From: Spirogloea muscicola
Lineage: Eukaryota > Streptophyta > Zygnematophyceae > Spirogloeales > Spirogloeaceae
Assembly (NCBI GenBank): GCA_009602725.1
Contig: WELB01000267.1
Span: forward strand, 47,646-105,221
Direction of reading: 5' to 3'
Length of the DNA: 57,576 nt
The notes beneath the pieces were generated by a model. That model worked only from the letters and a program-made list of their open reading frames with translations. It did no database searches and was not told the DNA's origin. Positions 31,457 to 42,000 of this stretch are shown one piece after another (the first letter of the stretch is position 1; the number at the start of each line of letters is the position of its first letter). A program made the position numbers and the translations under genes.

Positions 31457-31831
31457 TGTAAGGCGGCGGGCGGAGGCCCGGGGCCTTAGGACGCGGAGCT
31501 GGACTGCAAGCGAGGGTCAAGAGACTGGAAGCACGATGCACAAGGCGTCTTGGAGTACTGGAGGGGCAAGAGTACAGAGTGCTCGAGAGGTGAGCAGGCA
31601 GGATACAGATTGCTGGAGATGGGGGCCCAAGAGGGGCCCCCCTCCTTATATAGCCTAGCCTCACTAGGGCCTCTGTAAAGATCTAGAAGTTGCAGGAGGA
31701 CGTTCCCATGCCCGGGGTCCCTCGGGAACCCTCTAGAGGAGCCCAGATTAGGGTTAGGGCTGACTAGGCTGGATTTAGGCTTAGGGCGCGGGGCGCCGGC
31801 TCGAGCTCGGGCTAGGGCTCGATTCATGACA
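31457..31831 (-). repeat. 5' LTR3 of the full-length gypsy element
   Basis: 375 bp, TGTCATGAATCGAGCC at 31831 to CGCCTTACA at 31457. Flank 31832-31836 is cttac. The sequence just inside (TATTGCTGGAGATCCAACC on the minus strand) should hold the primer-binding site; TGGAGATCCAACC is a candidate, but the tRNA was not identified. Confidence 0.95.
31645..31651 (-). promoter_or_regulatory. Putative TATA box of LTR3
   Basis: GGCTATATAAGGAGG on the minus strand, 181-187 bases into the LTR and identical in all three LTR3 copies. It is the likely core promoter for the gag-pol transcript. Confidence 0.6.
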
Positions 31832-32100
31832 CTTACTGTGAGCGTTGACTCAGGTAATTACGCTGACCTAATTGGCACGTGGCCGACCTGGCCTGGCCAG
31901 GCGGTCCCGCACGGGGGCCTCGGTAGCGCGGGGTCCACCCTGGCGCCCCGCACAGGGCCGCGGTGGCACAGTGTCCACCCTGGCGCCCGGCGCACAGGGC
32001 CGCGGTGGCACGGTGTTCACCCTGGCGCCCGGCGCACAGGGCCGCGGTGGCATGATGTCCACTCTGGCGCCCGGCGCACGGGGGTCATTGCGAGCACGGC
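31832..32100 (+). repeat. Remainder of the split LTR4, with a 42-bp minisatellite
   Basis: CTTACTGTGAGCGTTGACTC matches LTR4 at 34643 (CTTATTGTGAGCGTCAACCC). From 31925 a unit of about 42 bp (GTGTCCACCCTGGCGCC, CACAGGGCCGCGGTGGCAC) repeats about four times; LTR4 at 34745-34915 carries a related array. The first 18 bases of this LTR lie at 20323-20340. Confidence 0.7.
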
Positions 32101-32340
32101 AGCAGATTCAAGAATATGCCAAGGAGGTTGGTTCTCTCTGAAAGTCCAGGATTCGCCACCTCTGATGGAGGCGGCGCGCCTGCACGTCACATCGTCAGCA
32201 GGCGCGTCACACCGCGCGACACCTCGCGCGGGTCGCTCGCGCGTCGCACGCGCGTCGCACGCGTCAGACACGTGCGCGTCAGTGGTTACACGTTAGCGCT
32301 TAACTCGGAGTTAAGCGTCCCGTAACGGCGGGGACGTTAC
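32101..32340. other. Unassigned GC-rich stretch
   Basis: Similarity to LTR4 fades. Repeated GCGTCACACGCG-like and CGCGTCGCACGCG words occur at 32190-32280, and ends with GGGGACGTTACA, which resembles an LTR1 terminus. No gene. Confidence 0.4.
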
Positions 32341-32984
32341 ATGCGCGCACATAGCGGAAGTCTTTACCTCGAGGCACCGCCGGAAGGCGGCGACTCGACA
32401 GGGGGTCAGCAGCTGTCCCCGCAAGGGGCGCAGCCAAGGTATTTACAGAGAGCGGGTGAGGCCCACAGCGGTGATAGGCTGGGCAGCAGGCGGCAGCAGC
32501 AGAGCTGTGCCTCTCTTGGCGTCACGGGTCCGACTGAAGAGTCTGGCCTCTGCCTACTACTGATGAGCGTTCCATCTGCCACCCCTCCCCTGAGGATGTG
32601 ACGAGGGTCGCCCCCAAGGTCCTCCCCCGGAAGGGGCGAGCCTGACAAGGGGATACAACGAATCCGAGAGACACAGGTGCACAGCGGCAAGGGACTGGCA
32701 CCAAAAGAGTGGCGCCAACACAAGAGCCTGGTTCACGGGGCCAAGGGGCTGAGGCCATGAGGCCATAAGTCCAGGCGAGCTGGCCCACCCGGCCGGCCCG
32801 CAGGGCGTGGGCCCGAGGGAGTGCTGGCCCGCGTGCGCACGTGGTACGGAGCCCGGGACCTCGAATCGTACTTACTACATCCAGTGGAGCAAACTGGTAC
32901 CGTTTGGAACTTTCAAATGGCAGAAAGGATACGATCGTGTAAGGTTACCGGCACCGTTGGCACTCTCAAACGGAGAGAACGTAA
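32341..32984 (-). repeat. LTR1b, truncated
   Basis: On the minus strand it begins TGTTACGTTCTCTCCGTTTG at 32984 and continues with the LTR1 landmarks (AGTACGATTCGAGG, CCCTTGTCAGGC, TATCAGTAGTAGG-type box, GGCGGCGACTCGA mirrored). It stops at 32341, before the terminal 130 or so bases. Confidence 0.7.
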
Positions 32985-33219
32985 CATGCCGCCTCAGTAC
33001 TCGGTGTGTTGTCGTCCCGTCCAGGCTCGTCCGGGTGGCCTTGCATGTTCCCGGCATGCTCGGCCCAGACATGCTCGGCGGCATGCGTGGAGGACGCCCC
33101 CGGCGGCCGTGCTCGCCCATGCTCGGCCTCGGTCATGCTTGGCGGCATGCTCTGCCGCCACCATGCTCGGCGCCATGGCGCCTGCTGGAGACAGCTCGTG
33201 GTTCCCTCGTCAGGCACGC
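32985..33219 (+). repeat. LTR5-like fragment
   Basis: GTTGTCGTCCCGTCCAGGCTCG, repeated CATGCTCGG and GGCATG words and GGCGCCATGGCGCCTGCTGGA match 50088-50290 within LTR5. Borders are set by neighbouring LTR1b copies. Confidence 0.55.
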
Positions 33220-33579
33220 TGTAACGTCTCTGTTCCTATACACACAGTTAGGGTCAGAATGTCTTATCTGCTTTCGGACATAGGGTGTTTTGGAGACAAC
33301 CCCCCCACAGAGTGGAACGCCAGCGCACACAGCGCACACCTACGCGCACATTTACGCACATAGCGCAGCGGAAGTCTTACCCTGAGGCACCGCGAGAAGG
33401 CGGCGACTCGACGGAGGGTCAGCAGCTGTCTCCGCAAGGGGCGCAGCCATGGTACTTACAGAGAGCAGGCCAGGTCCGCAGCGCTGAGCTGCGGCGACGG
33501 GCTGGGCAGCAGGCGGCAGCAGCAGAGCTGTGGCGGCGGCTGCGGCAGCAGGCAGCAGCAGGGCTGTGCCTCTCTTGGT
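33220..33579 (-). repeat. LTR1b, truncated at its 5' side
   Basis: TGTAACGTCTCTGTTCC (inverted LTR end), GTGTTTTGGAGACAACCC and the CAGCAGGCGGCAGCAGCAG block correspond to 53068-53420. It merges into an LTR2 on the other strand near 33580. Confidence 0.65.
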
Positions 33580-34101
33580 TTAACGATCCCGCCGGTTGGT
33601 CATGCCACACGCTGCTGTGAGCCTTACACGGCCGCCAGCCGCTTGACAGACAAGTGGCCCGTCCAGGTGGCGGGCGGGCCTCGCCCGTCCTGAAAGAACC
33701 CTCGCCAAAGCCACCCTGCCACGGCGGGACCTTTGGCCAGCCGCAGGGCAGGCCAAGGGGCGACTCGCTCATACCCAAGGAGGGGGGGGTGGCACTGGAA
33801 GCACTACGAGCCTCGGGCCGAGACCCGACATGACTTTGGACCGGTGAAGCCCAAGAGCAGCATTGCGGCTGCTTGCTGCCGCAGCCGCCGCTGCAGCCTG
33901 CTGCGGGGCTTGCTGCGGAGAGTCCATGGCTGCGCCCTTTGGGAGACAGCTGCTGGCTTGCGCCCAGGAGGTGGAGTCGCCGCCTGAGGGCGGCGCCACA
34001 GGGCCTGTCTTCCGCTGCGCCTATGCGCTAGTGCTTCACTGTGTAGTGGCTTCGCTCCTATACCCCTACAGCCGAATTCAAGAATGCCAACTCACCCTAT
34101 C
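33580..34101 (+). repeat. LTR2, missing its end
   Basis: Shares with 43630-44176 the ordered blocks GACAAGTGGCCCG, GGACCTTTGGCC, GGGCGACTCGCTCA, GAGGTGGAGTCGCCGCC, GGCCTGTCTTCCGCTGCGCC and ATGCGCTAGTGCTT. It is broken by the start of an LTR1d at 34102. Confidence 0.65.
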
Positions 34102-34630
34102 TGTAACGTTCTCTCCATTTTTGGGAGTGCCAACGGTGCTGGTAATTTTACAAGATCGTACCGTAGCTACGGAAATTTCACATGATACCGGCAGCTATGC
34201 TTCACTGCATATAGCTAAGTACGGTCCGAGGCCTCAGATGTCGTACAGTACGTGCACCGGCCAGGAGGCGCCCCCTTGGCGCCGCCAGGAGGTGCCGCTT
34301 CGCGCCTCCTTGGAGCCGCCCAAGGCGCCGCGTCGCGCCTCCTTGCTGCCGCCCCAGGCGCCGCGTCGCGACTCCTTGGTGCCGCCCAACGGGCGCTGCT
34401 TCGTGTCTCCTTGAACCGCCCAAAGGGCGTCGCTTGCTCGTGACCCAATTGGTCAGGCCCGCCCCTCTGGGAAAGGACCTTGGGGGCAACCCTCGTCACA
34501 CCCTCGGGGGAAGGGTGGCAGATGAAACGCTTATCAGTAGTCGGCCGAGGCCAGACTCCTCAATCGGACCAACGCCGAGAGAGACACACCACTGCTGCTG
34601 CTTAGCCAGCCCGCTGCTGCCTGCTGCCGC
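34102..34630 (+). repeat. LTR1d, truncated
   Basis: Begins TGTAACGTTCTCTCC and carries GAGGCGCC...GCCGCTTCGCGCCTCC repeats like those at 12450-12540. It is cut at 34630 (CTGCTGCCGC) by the start of an LTR4, in the middle of the CTGCTGCC block. Confidence 0.7.
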
Positions 34631-35393
34631 TGTTACGTTCCCACTTATTGTGAGCGTCAACCCAGGTGGTTAACGCTTACCTAAATGGCACATGTCCGGC
34701 CTGGCCTGGCCAGGCGGCGCCGCACGGGGGCCTTGGTGGCGCGGTGTCCACCCTGGCGCCCCACCCTGACCGACCTGGCTTGGCCTGGTGGTCGCGCACG
34801 GGGTCGCGGTGGCACGGTATCTACCCTGGCGCCCGGCACACGGGGCCGCGGTGGCACGGTGTCCACTCTGGCGCCCCGCGCACGGGGGCCGCGGGGGAGC
34901 GATGTCCACCCCGGCGCCTCGACATGTCGGCCCCGCCAGCGGGGCCTTCCCCTCGACAGGCCTGCCCCTCGGGGCGGGCCGCATGCGGCCTGCTCCGCGG
35001 GGTGAGCCATGGAGCGACCCTATGCGCCCCGGAGGGGGGGGCGTCACCGGGAGCACTAGGAGTCTGGGGGGCAGAGACACGGACAACCAGTTCGGATCAG
35101 TGAAGCCCCGAGAGCGGCGCAGCCCTGCTGCTGCGCCTGTTGCTGCAGCCCGCCGCCGAGACGCTTCCGGCTCGCTGCAAGGCGTCCGTGGCCGGCCCTT
35201 GGTTGGGCTAGCTGCGGGCTGGTGCCCGAGAGGTGGAGACGCCGCCTGACGGCGGCACCACTGGGCAAGACTTCTACTGCGCGCCGAGGCGCGAGGTGCT
35301 GCACGGTGTAGGGGTTTGCTCCAAATCCCTACGTCCGAACCCAATAAAGACTTGACCGCCTAAACGCCTGTCGGCAGGGGTCGAGTCATGACA
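34631..35393 (+). repeat. LTR4, complete 5' LTR
   Basis: 763 bp, TGTTACGTTCCCACTTATTG to GGGTCGAGTCATGACA. AATAAA at 35343 (CCCAATAAAGAC) is a probable poly(A) signal near the LTR end. A primer-binding site follows. Confidence 0.85.
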
Positions 35394-35407
35394 TTTGGTA
35401 TCAGAGA
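35394..35407 (+). other. Primer-binding site, initiator tRNA-Met type
   Basis: TTTGGTATCAGAGA directly follows the LTR4 end. Confidence 0.75.
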
Positions 35408-38262
35408 CTGTTCTTGCATCTTGCAGGTCTTGTTTTCTTACAGATTGCTGATGCATGGATCCTCTTGATTTTCTGCTCTGACTTTCTCGTTTGAGCGAGA
35501 GCAATTTTGTCAGAGCAGGGACGTGGCAGTGCAGGCGGGCGGCAATCGAATTTTTGCTGACCCGGCCACGACCATCGGCATCGACTGCCGGATGTTCCCA
35601 CGCACGCGCACCACGGCCTGTCGGCGGATAGCCCATCTGAGAGTGGGAGGTGAAGCCGGCAGCCGCTGGGCGGCAAAGGGTAATCGTTCCACCAAGCTCG
35701 GCTTTGTGCTTGGGTGCTTGAACCTTCTCTGCAGTTGCTTGTCTGCCATGCTGTAGGGAGGTACGGGTTAGCGCGCTGTCCTGCTTGCTCGCTTGCTGGT
35801 GGCCACCAGTACTGCAGTGTCCTGCTGTTCAGTATGGAGTCGTGATATGCTGACCATCGGAACCTGATTTGATCGCTCAGTATTTTCTAGCAAGGCATGG
35901 AGACGCGATATTCTAGGGCGCGCCTCAGCCCTCCTCGGCCGGCTGCTCAACCGGCTGCAGTGGAGGCGCAGACCAACGAGCTGGCACAACGCTTTCGGAC
36001 GGAGCTCCTGACGATGGCTGGCCCTGATGGCCCTACCCTCCGGACGGCTACCGGCCCTGGCGGCCTGTCGCCGGAGGACTTGCGCCAAGTCGCACTCCTC
36101 GCAGAGCGTTGAGAGGCGGAATTGGCTACTGTACCTGTCTCACACGCCTTGGGGGCGTTGTGCGAGGAGGTGCAGGCCACGCTCAACACCGCTAAGCGTC
36201 GGCGTCGGCGGAGGGCCTGGGCCCAAGTGCACTGGTTGCACGGGGCCCCGGTGCATGCATTGCACTACGGCCAGAGCCGACAGAGCCAGGCGAACACCCT
36301 TTGTGGGTCGGGTCGCCCGTCCGCGACCCGGAATTACTCCGGGCACATGGAGCCTGGGGGCCTCCTAGCGTGGCTGGACGATATCACGGATTGGCTCGTG
36401 CTATGTGGCACGGCCGAGGAGGCAAGAGTGGGTCTTGCCGCTGCACACCTGACTGGCGCGTCTCTCCAGTTGTAGCATTCCGTGAAGAAAAGCTCTTTTC
36501 CCGAGATGTATAACACATGGGAGTTTTCTCGCGCTTGTTGGCTGCATTTATTGATTAGGTCCTCCTGTACGCAAGCTTGGGGCTGGCGTGGATCTTCTCA
36601 CGAGTGAGACAATTTGAATTTTCATTGATGGCGGCGCATGGCGCAAGCTTACCACTTTGCATTGTTACCCATCGATCAAGCGCCCTCCTCCTTCGGCGGG
36701 ACGAAGGCGAGGCCCACTGAGGGGCCGCACGCACACGCTCTCCTGCTGAGTGCGGGCGTTCCTTCTCCCAGACTGTGGCAGCTCGGACGAAGGCGAGGCC
36801 CACTGAGGGGCCGCATCTCAGTCCCGCCGGGGGCTCGAGGAATATGACGTCGGAGCCACGCGCTGGTTGCTATCGCTGCGGCGACCCGGACCATCGCATC
36901 CGGGATTGAAAGGCTTTGGGCCTTCGACCTCTCGGCTGGCACGTCCCCTCGGCCGGGGCAAGGGCAACGACAAGAGTAAGCATGAGTACCTTACTCGAGC
37001 CTCAATTCATGAGCTCAAACGGCAAGCTGTGCAAGCTGTTTTGACCTGGTTGGCCAGGCCTGCCTGCAATTGGACGTACCTGATGTACGCTCGATCTCTG
37101 CTTTCTCGCAAGCTCTGGGGGCCGGAGGGCCTCTGCTTGTGTTGCTGAGCCATGCTGACTTGCACGTCGCAGCGAACATTTACCTGAGTGGTCTTTTCGG
37201 CCTGAAGACGTGGTGTTCTTCCTTGTGCCTTGGAGACACAACTTGATCCATCGACCTCCGCGTTGGATGTCGCTGCTGTGCTCGTGTAATGCGGGACACC
37301 AACTCCTACTGCCTGGCGGTGATGGTACTCAGGAGAGTCCGTGCCCGGCAAGATTGCTGGTCTTTGTCGCCCGCCACCCAGTTCTTAGTGCTGTACAAGG
37401 GGGTACAGACGATGTTATTTGAGGGGCTGGATGCTGATGCGCCCGGCTAGGATCCTCATGGACTCAAGGGCCACTACGTTCTTAGTCAATCAGAACTTGA
37501 GTGGTGTCCTTAGCTTGGATGTGGAGTCCACTGCTCTAGAGCGCGTGACATTGGCATATAGCCAACCCACCGATGTGCTCGCTGGGTCTATGCACAACTC
37601 CCATTAGCATCCTGAAATACAAGGCCGTAGTTTCTGGTCAAGCCATTGAGCTGGCTGGGAAGTATACTTTAATTATCGTGGATGAGTGGCTTTGTCCCAC
37701 ATCAGCATGCCTTGACTTTGAGCGTCAAATCTGCACGTGTAACGTTGCACATGGCGCCTGCTCCTTTGAAATGAGGATGATTGCTTGGTGCCACATCAGC
37801 ATGCCCAGACTTGTAAGTCATGATTGCACTGTACAACGTTGCGCACGGCGCCTCGTCCTTTGCAATGAGGATTGGCTTGGTGACACATCAGCATGCATTG
37901 ACTTTGAACGTCATGATTGCACTATACACCGCGGCGCTCGGCGCCTTGTCCTTAGCAAAGAGCAGTTCCTCACACCTCCATGGGCGCCTGGCATATTTGT
38001 TTCTGCTGTTGCCACGCAGATGACGAAGCTGCTGCACAAGCAAGCGGTCGAAACCGCGTACCTTGTGTTGATGACGTCGTTGACAGGGGTCTGCCCCTGA
38101 CTTGTGTGTGAGTGTTGAGTCCTCACAATGCGGGTTCCTGATATTCTGCTGGCTGAGTATTTGGGTGTGGTACCCGATGCTCACCCGGACGGTTCACCTC
38201 CTTTCCGAGGTGTGGCTCGTACCATTTGGATGGAGCCAGGCGCTGAGCCGCCGTACAGACAC
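35408..38262 (+). pseudogene. Decayed gypsy element with an LTR4 5' end (gag, knuckle, protease, start of RT)
   Basis: After a 490-bp leader, gag starts at 35897 (METRYSRARLSPPRP, LSPEDLRQVALLAER) and meets a stop at 36110. Later traces are a zinc knuckle CYRCGDPDHRIRD at 36868, whose fourth cysteine is replaced by a stop, and a protease remnant ILMDSRATTFLV near 37450, where the catalytic DTG/DSG has become DSR. A linker segment present three times in tandem follows (37680-37960). The RT leader (GVVPDAHPDGSPPFRGVA, EPGAEPPYR) ends the copy abruptly at 38262 against the minus-strand element. Many stops; not functional. Confidence 0.75.
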
Positions 38263-39033
38263 AGCTTGCCACAAAAGCGCGCACCTGGGCTGAAAAGCCC
38301 TTCCACCAAAAGAGGCGTCGCACAGCCCGTTTGGTTTTGCTCACTCCCAAATGACCACTGTAAGGCGTATCATGCAGCTCCTGCATGATGTCTGTGCGCA
38401 AGGCATTGCAGTCGGGGACCACAATAGCGTCACCTTGCCACCAGAAGCCTTTGTCATCGGTGAGGGTGCGTACGTTGGCGGCGTCAGCAAACCATGGGTC
38501 TGTGCCATACCCTTTACGGATACGCACATAGAGCTCAGAGAGCTCAGCCGTGGTGTGCGGAGAAGCTTGACGAGTCGGACGCAATCCTGTAGCCCGCACT
38601 CCAGAAGCATTCAAGGAAGCCAACGCATCAGCGCCGCGAATGTTTCACAGGGTCTGCAACATTAAGACGTCCAGGGCGATAAACTCACTGGAAATCGAAT
38701 TGTGCCACGCACTCAGCCCATCGAGCTTGACGCCTAGTCAAATGCTGCTGCGTGTGGAAATATGTCAACGGGCAATGATCCGTGACAACCGTAAATGCCA
38801 CACCTTCCAGGTAGCAACGCCAGACACGTAAGGCGTGCACCACAGCCAGCAATTCCTGCTCGCCCGTAGTGTAATTTCGCTCTGCAGGGATCAGCAGGCG
38901 GCTCTCAAACGCTAACGGGTGACCCTCTTGCAAGAGCACGGCACCAATGCCGGTCAAAGAGGCATCGCAGACGAGTTCATATGGCACGCCTTTCACGAGG
39001 AAAGGCCAGCACAGGCGGAGATGTCAACGCCTG
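38263..39033 (-). pseudogene. LTR2 gypsy element: RNase H and integrase N-terminus, truncated
   Basis: It continues the 39034-42165 frame after a frame break. RNase H is at 38996-38685 (VCDASLTGIGAVLLQEG, ELLAVVHALRVW, VVTDHCPLTYFH), then a stop. Next comes the integrase zinc-binding segment (38623-38270: LSELYVRIRKGYGTDPWF, HDTPYSGHLGVSKTK). The integrase core, chromodomain and 3' LTR are missing; the copy ends head-on against the + strand element at 38262. Confidence 0.85.
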
Positions 39034-42000
39034 CTATATTCCCTCAAATGCCGTCCGGCATTCGGACGACCAATCCCAAGGTACGTCCTTACGAGTCGGC
39101 TTCGTAAGAGGAAGTGCCAAGTTCCCATAGCCTTGTAGGACCTTTCGGAAATAGTTTGCGAATCCCAAAAAGGAGCGCAATTGAGGCACAGTTTGTGGCA
39201 CAGGCCAATCCCGTACGACCGAAGTCTTCTTGGGGTCGACACGTATGCCGTCTTTGCCCACGACATGCCCGAGGTATGTCAGCTCTGGCTGCTTAAATGT
39301 GCACTTGGACCGCTTGGCATACAATTGATTTTCACGCAGCAACTGCAGCACTTGGCGCAGGTGCTTCACGTGATCTTCAGGTGTTTTGCTGAACACCAGT
39401 ATGTCATCCAAGTAAACCAGCACAAAATCGTAGAGCAGGGGGCCAAAGACCCTCGACATCACCGCCTGGAACGTAGCCGGTGCATTGGTCAAACCAAAGC
39501 TCAGCACCTTGAACTGAAAATGCCCAAGCGGCGTACGAAATGCCGACTTTGGAACATCCGCAGGCGTGATTCGAATTTGGTGATACCCACTCGCGAGGTC
39601 CAGGGAGCTAAACACCGTAGCCCCTGCGAGCCAATCGAATAGATCATCTATCCGAGGCAATGGGTATCGGTTCTTGATAGTCAGCTTATTCAAAGCCCGA
39701 TAATCAATGCACATCCGTAGAGTGCCATCCTTCTTTTTGACAAAGAGGATGGGTGCTCCGTATGGCGACTGAGATGGCTTAATGTAGCCCTTCGCCAGCA
39801 GGTCCTCGACCTGGGATTGCATTTCTCGAAATTCGAGAGGGCTCAGCCGGTACATGGGACGGAAAGGCGGGTTGGCGCCTGGCTCCAATGGAATTGTATG
39901 AGCCACACCTCGGTGAGGAGGTAGACCGTCCGGAAGAGAGTCGGGAAACACATCCGCAAACTCTTCCAGCAGTTTATCAAGAACCCCGCCATGTGAATTC
40001 GCAGCATTCACACACAAGTCAGGCTTAGACTCGTCTTTCAACGCCACCATCACAAGAAATGCCATCTGGACAGTACTCTTGTGAATCAATCGTTTCATCT
40101 GCATGGCGGATAGCAGAATGGAAGCCCCTGCCGCCAGCGGCGGTGCACAGGGAAGCTGCTTGCAAAGGACAAAGCGCCGTGCGCCACGTTGTACCGTGCA
40201 AGTATGGCGTTTAAAATCAAGGCATGCTGATGTGGCGCAAAGCCAATCATCTCCCAATATCACATCAAAGGCGACAGTCAACGCAATGGCATAACAAGGC
40301 ACCTCGGCTTTGTATTGCTGGATGCGAATGGGAACCTTGCAAAGGCCCAACACAGCGGTTGGGTGACCATCGGCCAATGTCACTCTAGGCAGGCCATCTG
40401 CTTGCAAGCCAGCGGAGCACACCAAATCCCGTTTGACGAAGGACACTGAGGCCCCTGTGTCTATGAGGATCCTCGCTGGTGCCGCAGCAACCAGCCCCTC
40501 AAAAAGCATAGTGTGTCCCCCATGGACACTGCCAAGGAATGGGGTGCGAGCGACATATACCCTGACCGCTGTCGGGTAAGGCCTAAGCCGAGTGGCATCA
40601 ACACTACGCCTAAGGAGCCTGTGTCCCGCCTCGTGCGAGCACAACAGCGACATCCCCAGCGGAGCTTGATCAACCACGCCGCGCTTCTGTGGCACAATGA
40701 AGAACAGCATTTCTTCAGGCCGACGGCACTCAGGCCAGCTCAGATAGATATCTGCAGCCTCTTGCAAGTCATTGTGGGCAACCCACACAAACAGAGGCCC
40801 TCCGGCCTCCAGACCTTGCAATAAAGCAGGAATGGAGCGCACAACCGGTATGTTGGTTGACGGGCCAGCAATACCAGCAAGATCAAACAGCTCAAGTGCG
40901 TCTGGCTGAATGAGATGCCTTGCAGAGGCAGGGGTCAAGCACTCACGCTTGCCCTTGGAATTGCCCTGGTCCCGGCCCATAGGGCGCTGTGGACGTGGCC
41001 GTGAGGGACCTGCCGCCGGGCAGTCCCTGAGCTGATGGCTCTTGGCACCGCACTTGAAGCAGCCAGCGCCTTCCACCCGCGGCTTGGGGAAGTCGCCTTG
41101 AGGGCGAGCGTTCGAGCCGTGTCGTGGGTCGAACCGCTTCTTGCTTCGCTCTGCATCAAAGCCGCCTGCCTCCAGCAGGGGGCGCTTGCTCGGACCGGCA
41201 ATGTCCGGCGTGCTGAGCACCTTGCGGGCGTGCTCCACCATCTTGGTGAAGTCCGTGACCGGTTGTGCCGTTGCGGAATCCACCGCGACCCAATTGCGAA
41301 AGCGAGAAGGCAGTCCAGCCTTAAATCGCTGGCATTGGTCGATTGGCCTCATCGGCTCGCTGCGTAGCTTGGACAGCAGCAGCCGGAATCGTTGCACGTA
41401 GGGCTCAAAGCCCTCGCTTCCCTCGCCCCTCATGCGGAGAGCATCCAGCTCATCGCGGGCGCGCAGCTCTGCGTGTGGGTCGCCATACGCCGACATAAGC
41501 GAGCTGCAGAAGAAGTCCCAGCCACCGGACTCCTCGGGCGTAGCGCTCTTCCTCAACGTATTCCACCACTCCCGGGGCTCCCCTGAGAGGTAAGTGGCAG
41601 CGAGGCGCACGCGTGCCCCCGCGTCCGTGTTGGAGCAGACGAACCATTCGTCCATCTCGTCCAGCCATGGCTGCAACCCTCCCCGATCATCGTGACCGGA
41701 GAATTGGCGGGGTGCATGGGCCCTAGCAAGTCCATGCTCAGGGTTGCCACTGCTCTTGCGCATCAGGTGCAACGAGGCATCCACCTCTTGCATGCGCCGC
41801 TCTTCGGCGCGCTGCCGGACGAGGAGGGCGCGCTGCTCCGCGCAGATCCTCGCAAGGAGGCGATATTGCGCTGGGTCCGTCGTCGACTGGGCTGCTGCCA
41901 GATCCCGAGTGAGGAGTGCAACGCGTTGCAAGTCCCCAGCCGACAAGCCCTCCTGGCCTCCGGCTCCCAGCTCGACGTGCCCCTCGTGGGCGTGCCCCTC

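Noticed and set aside
32805-33283. Frames across LTR1b/LTR5 fragments
   Set aside because: They cross element borders and are not conserved between copies.
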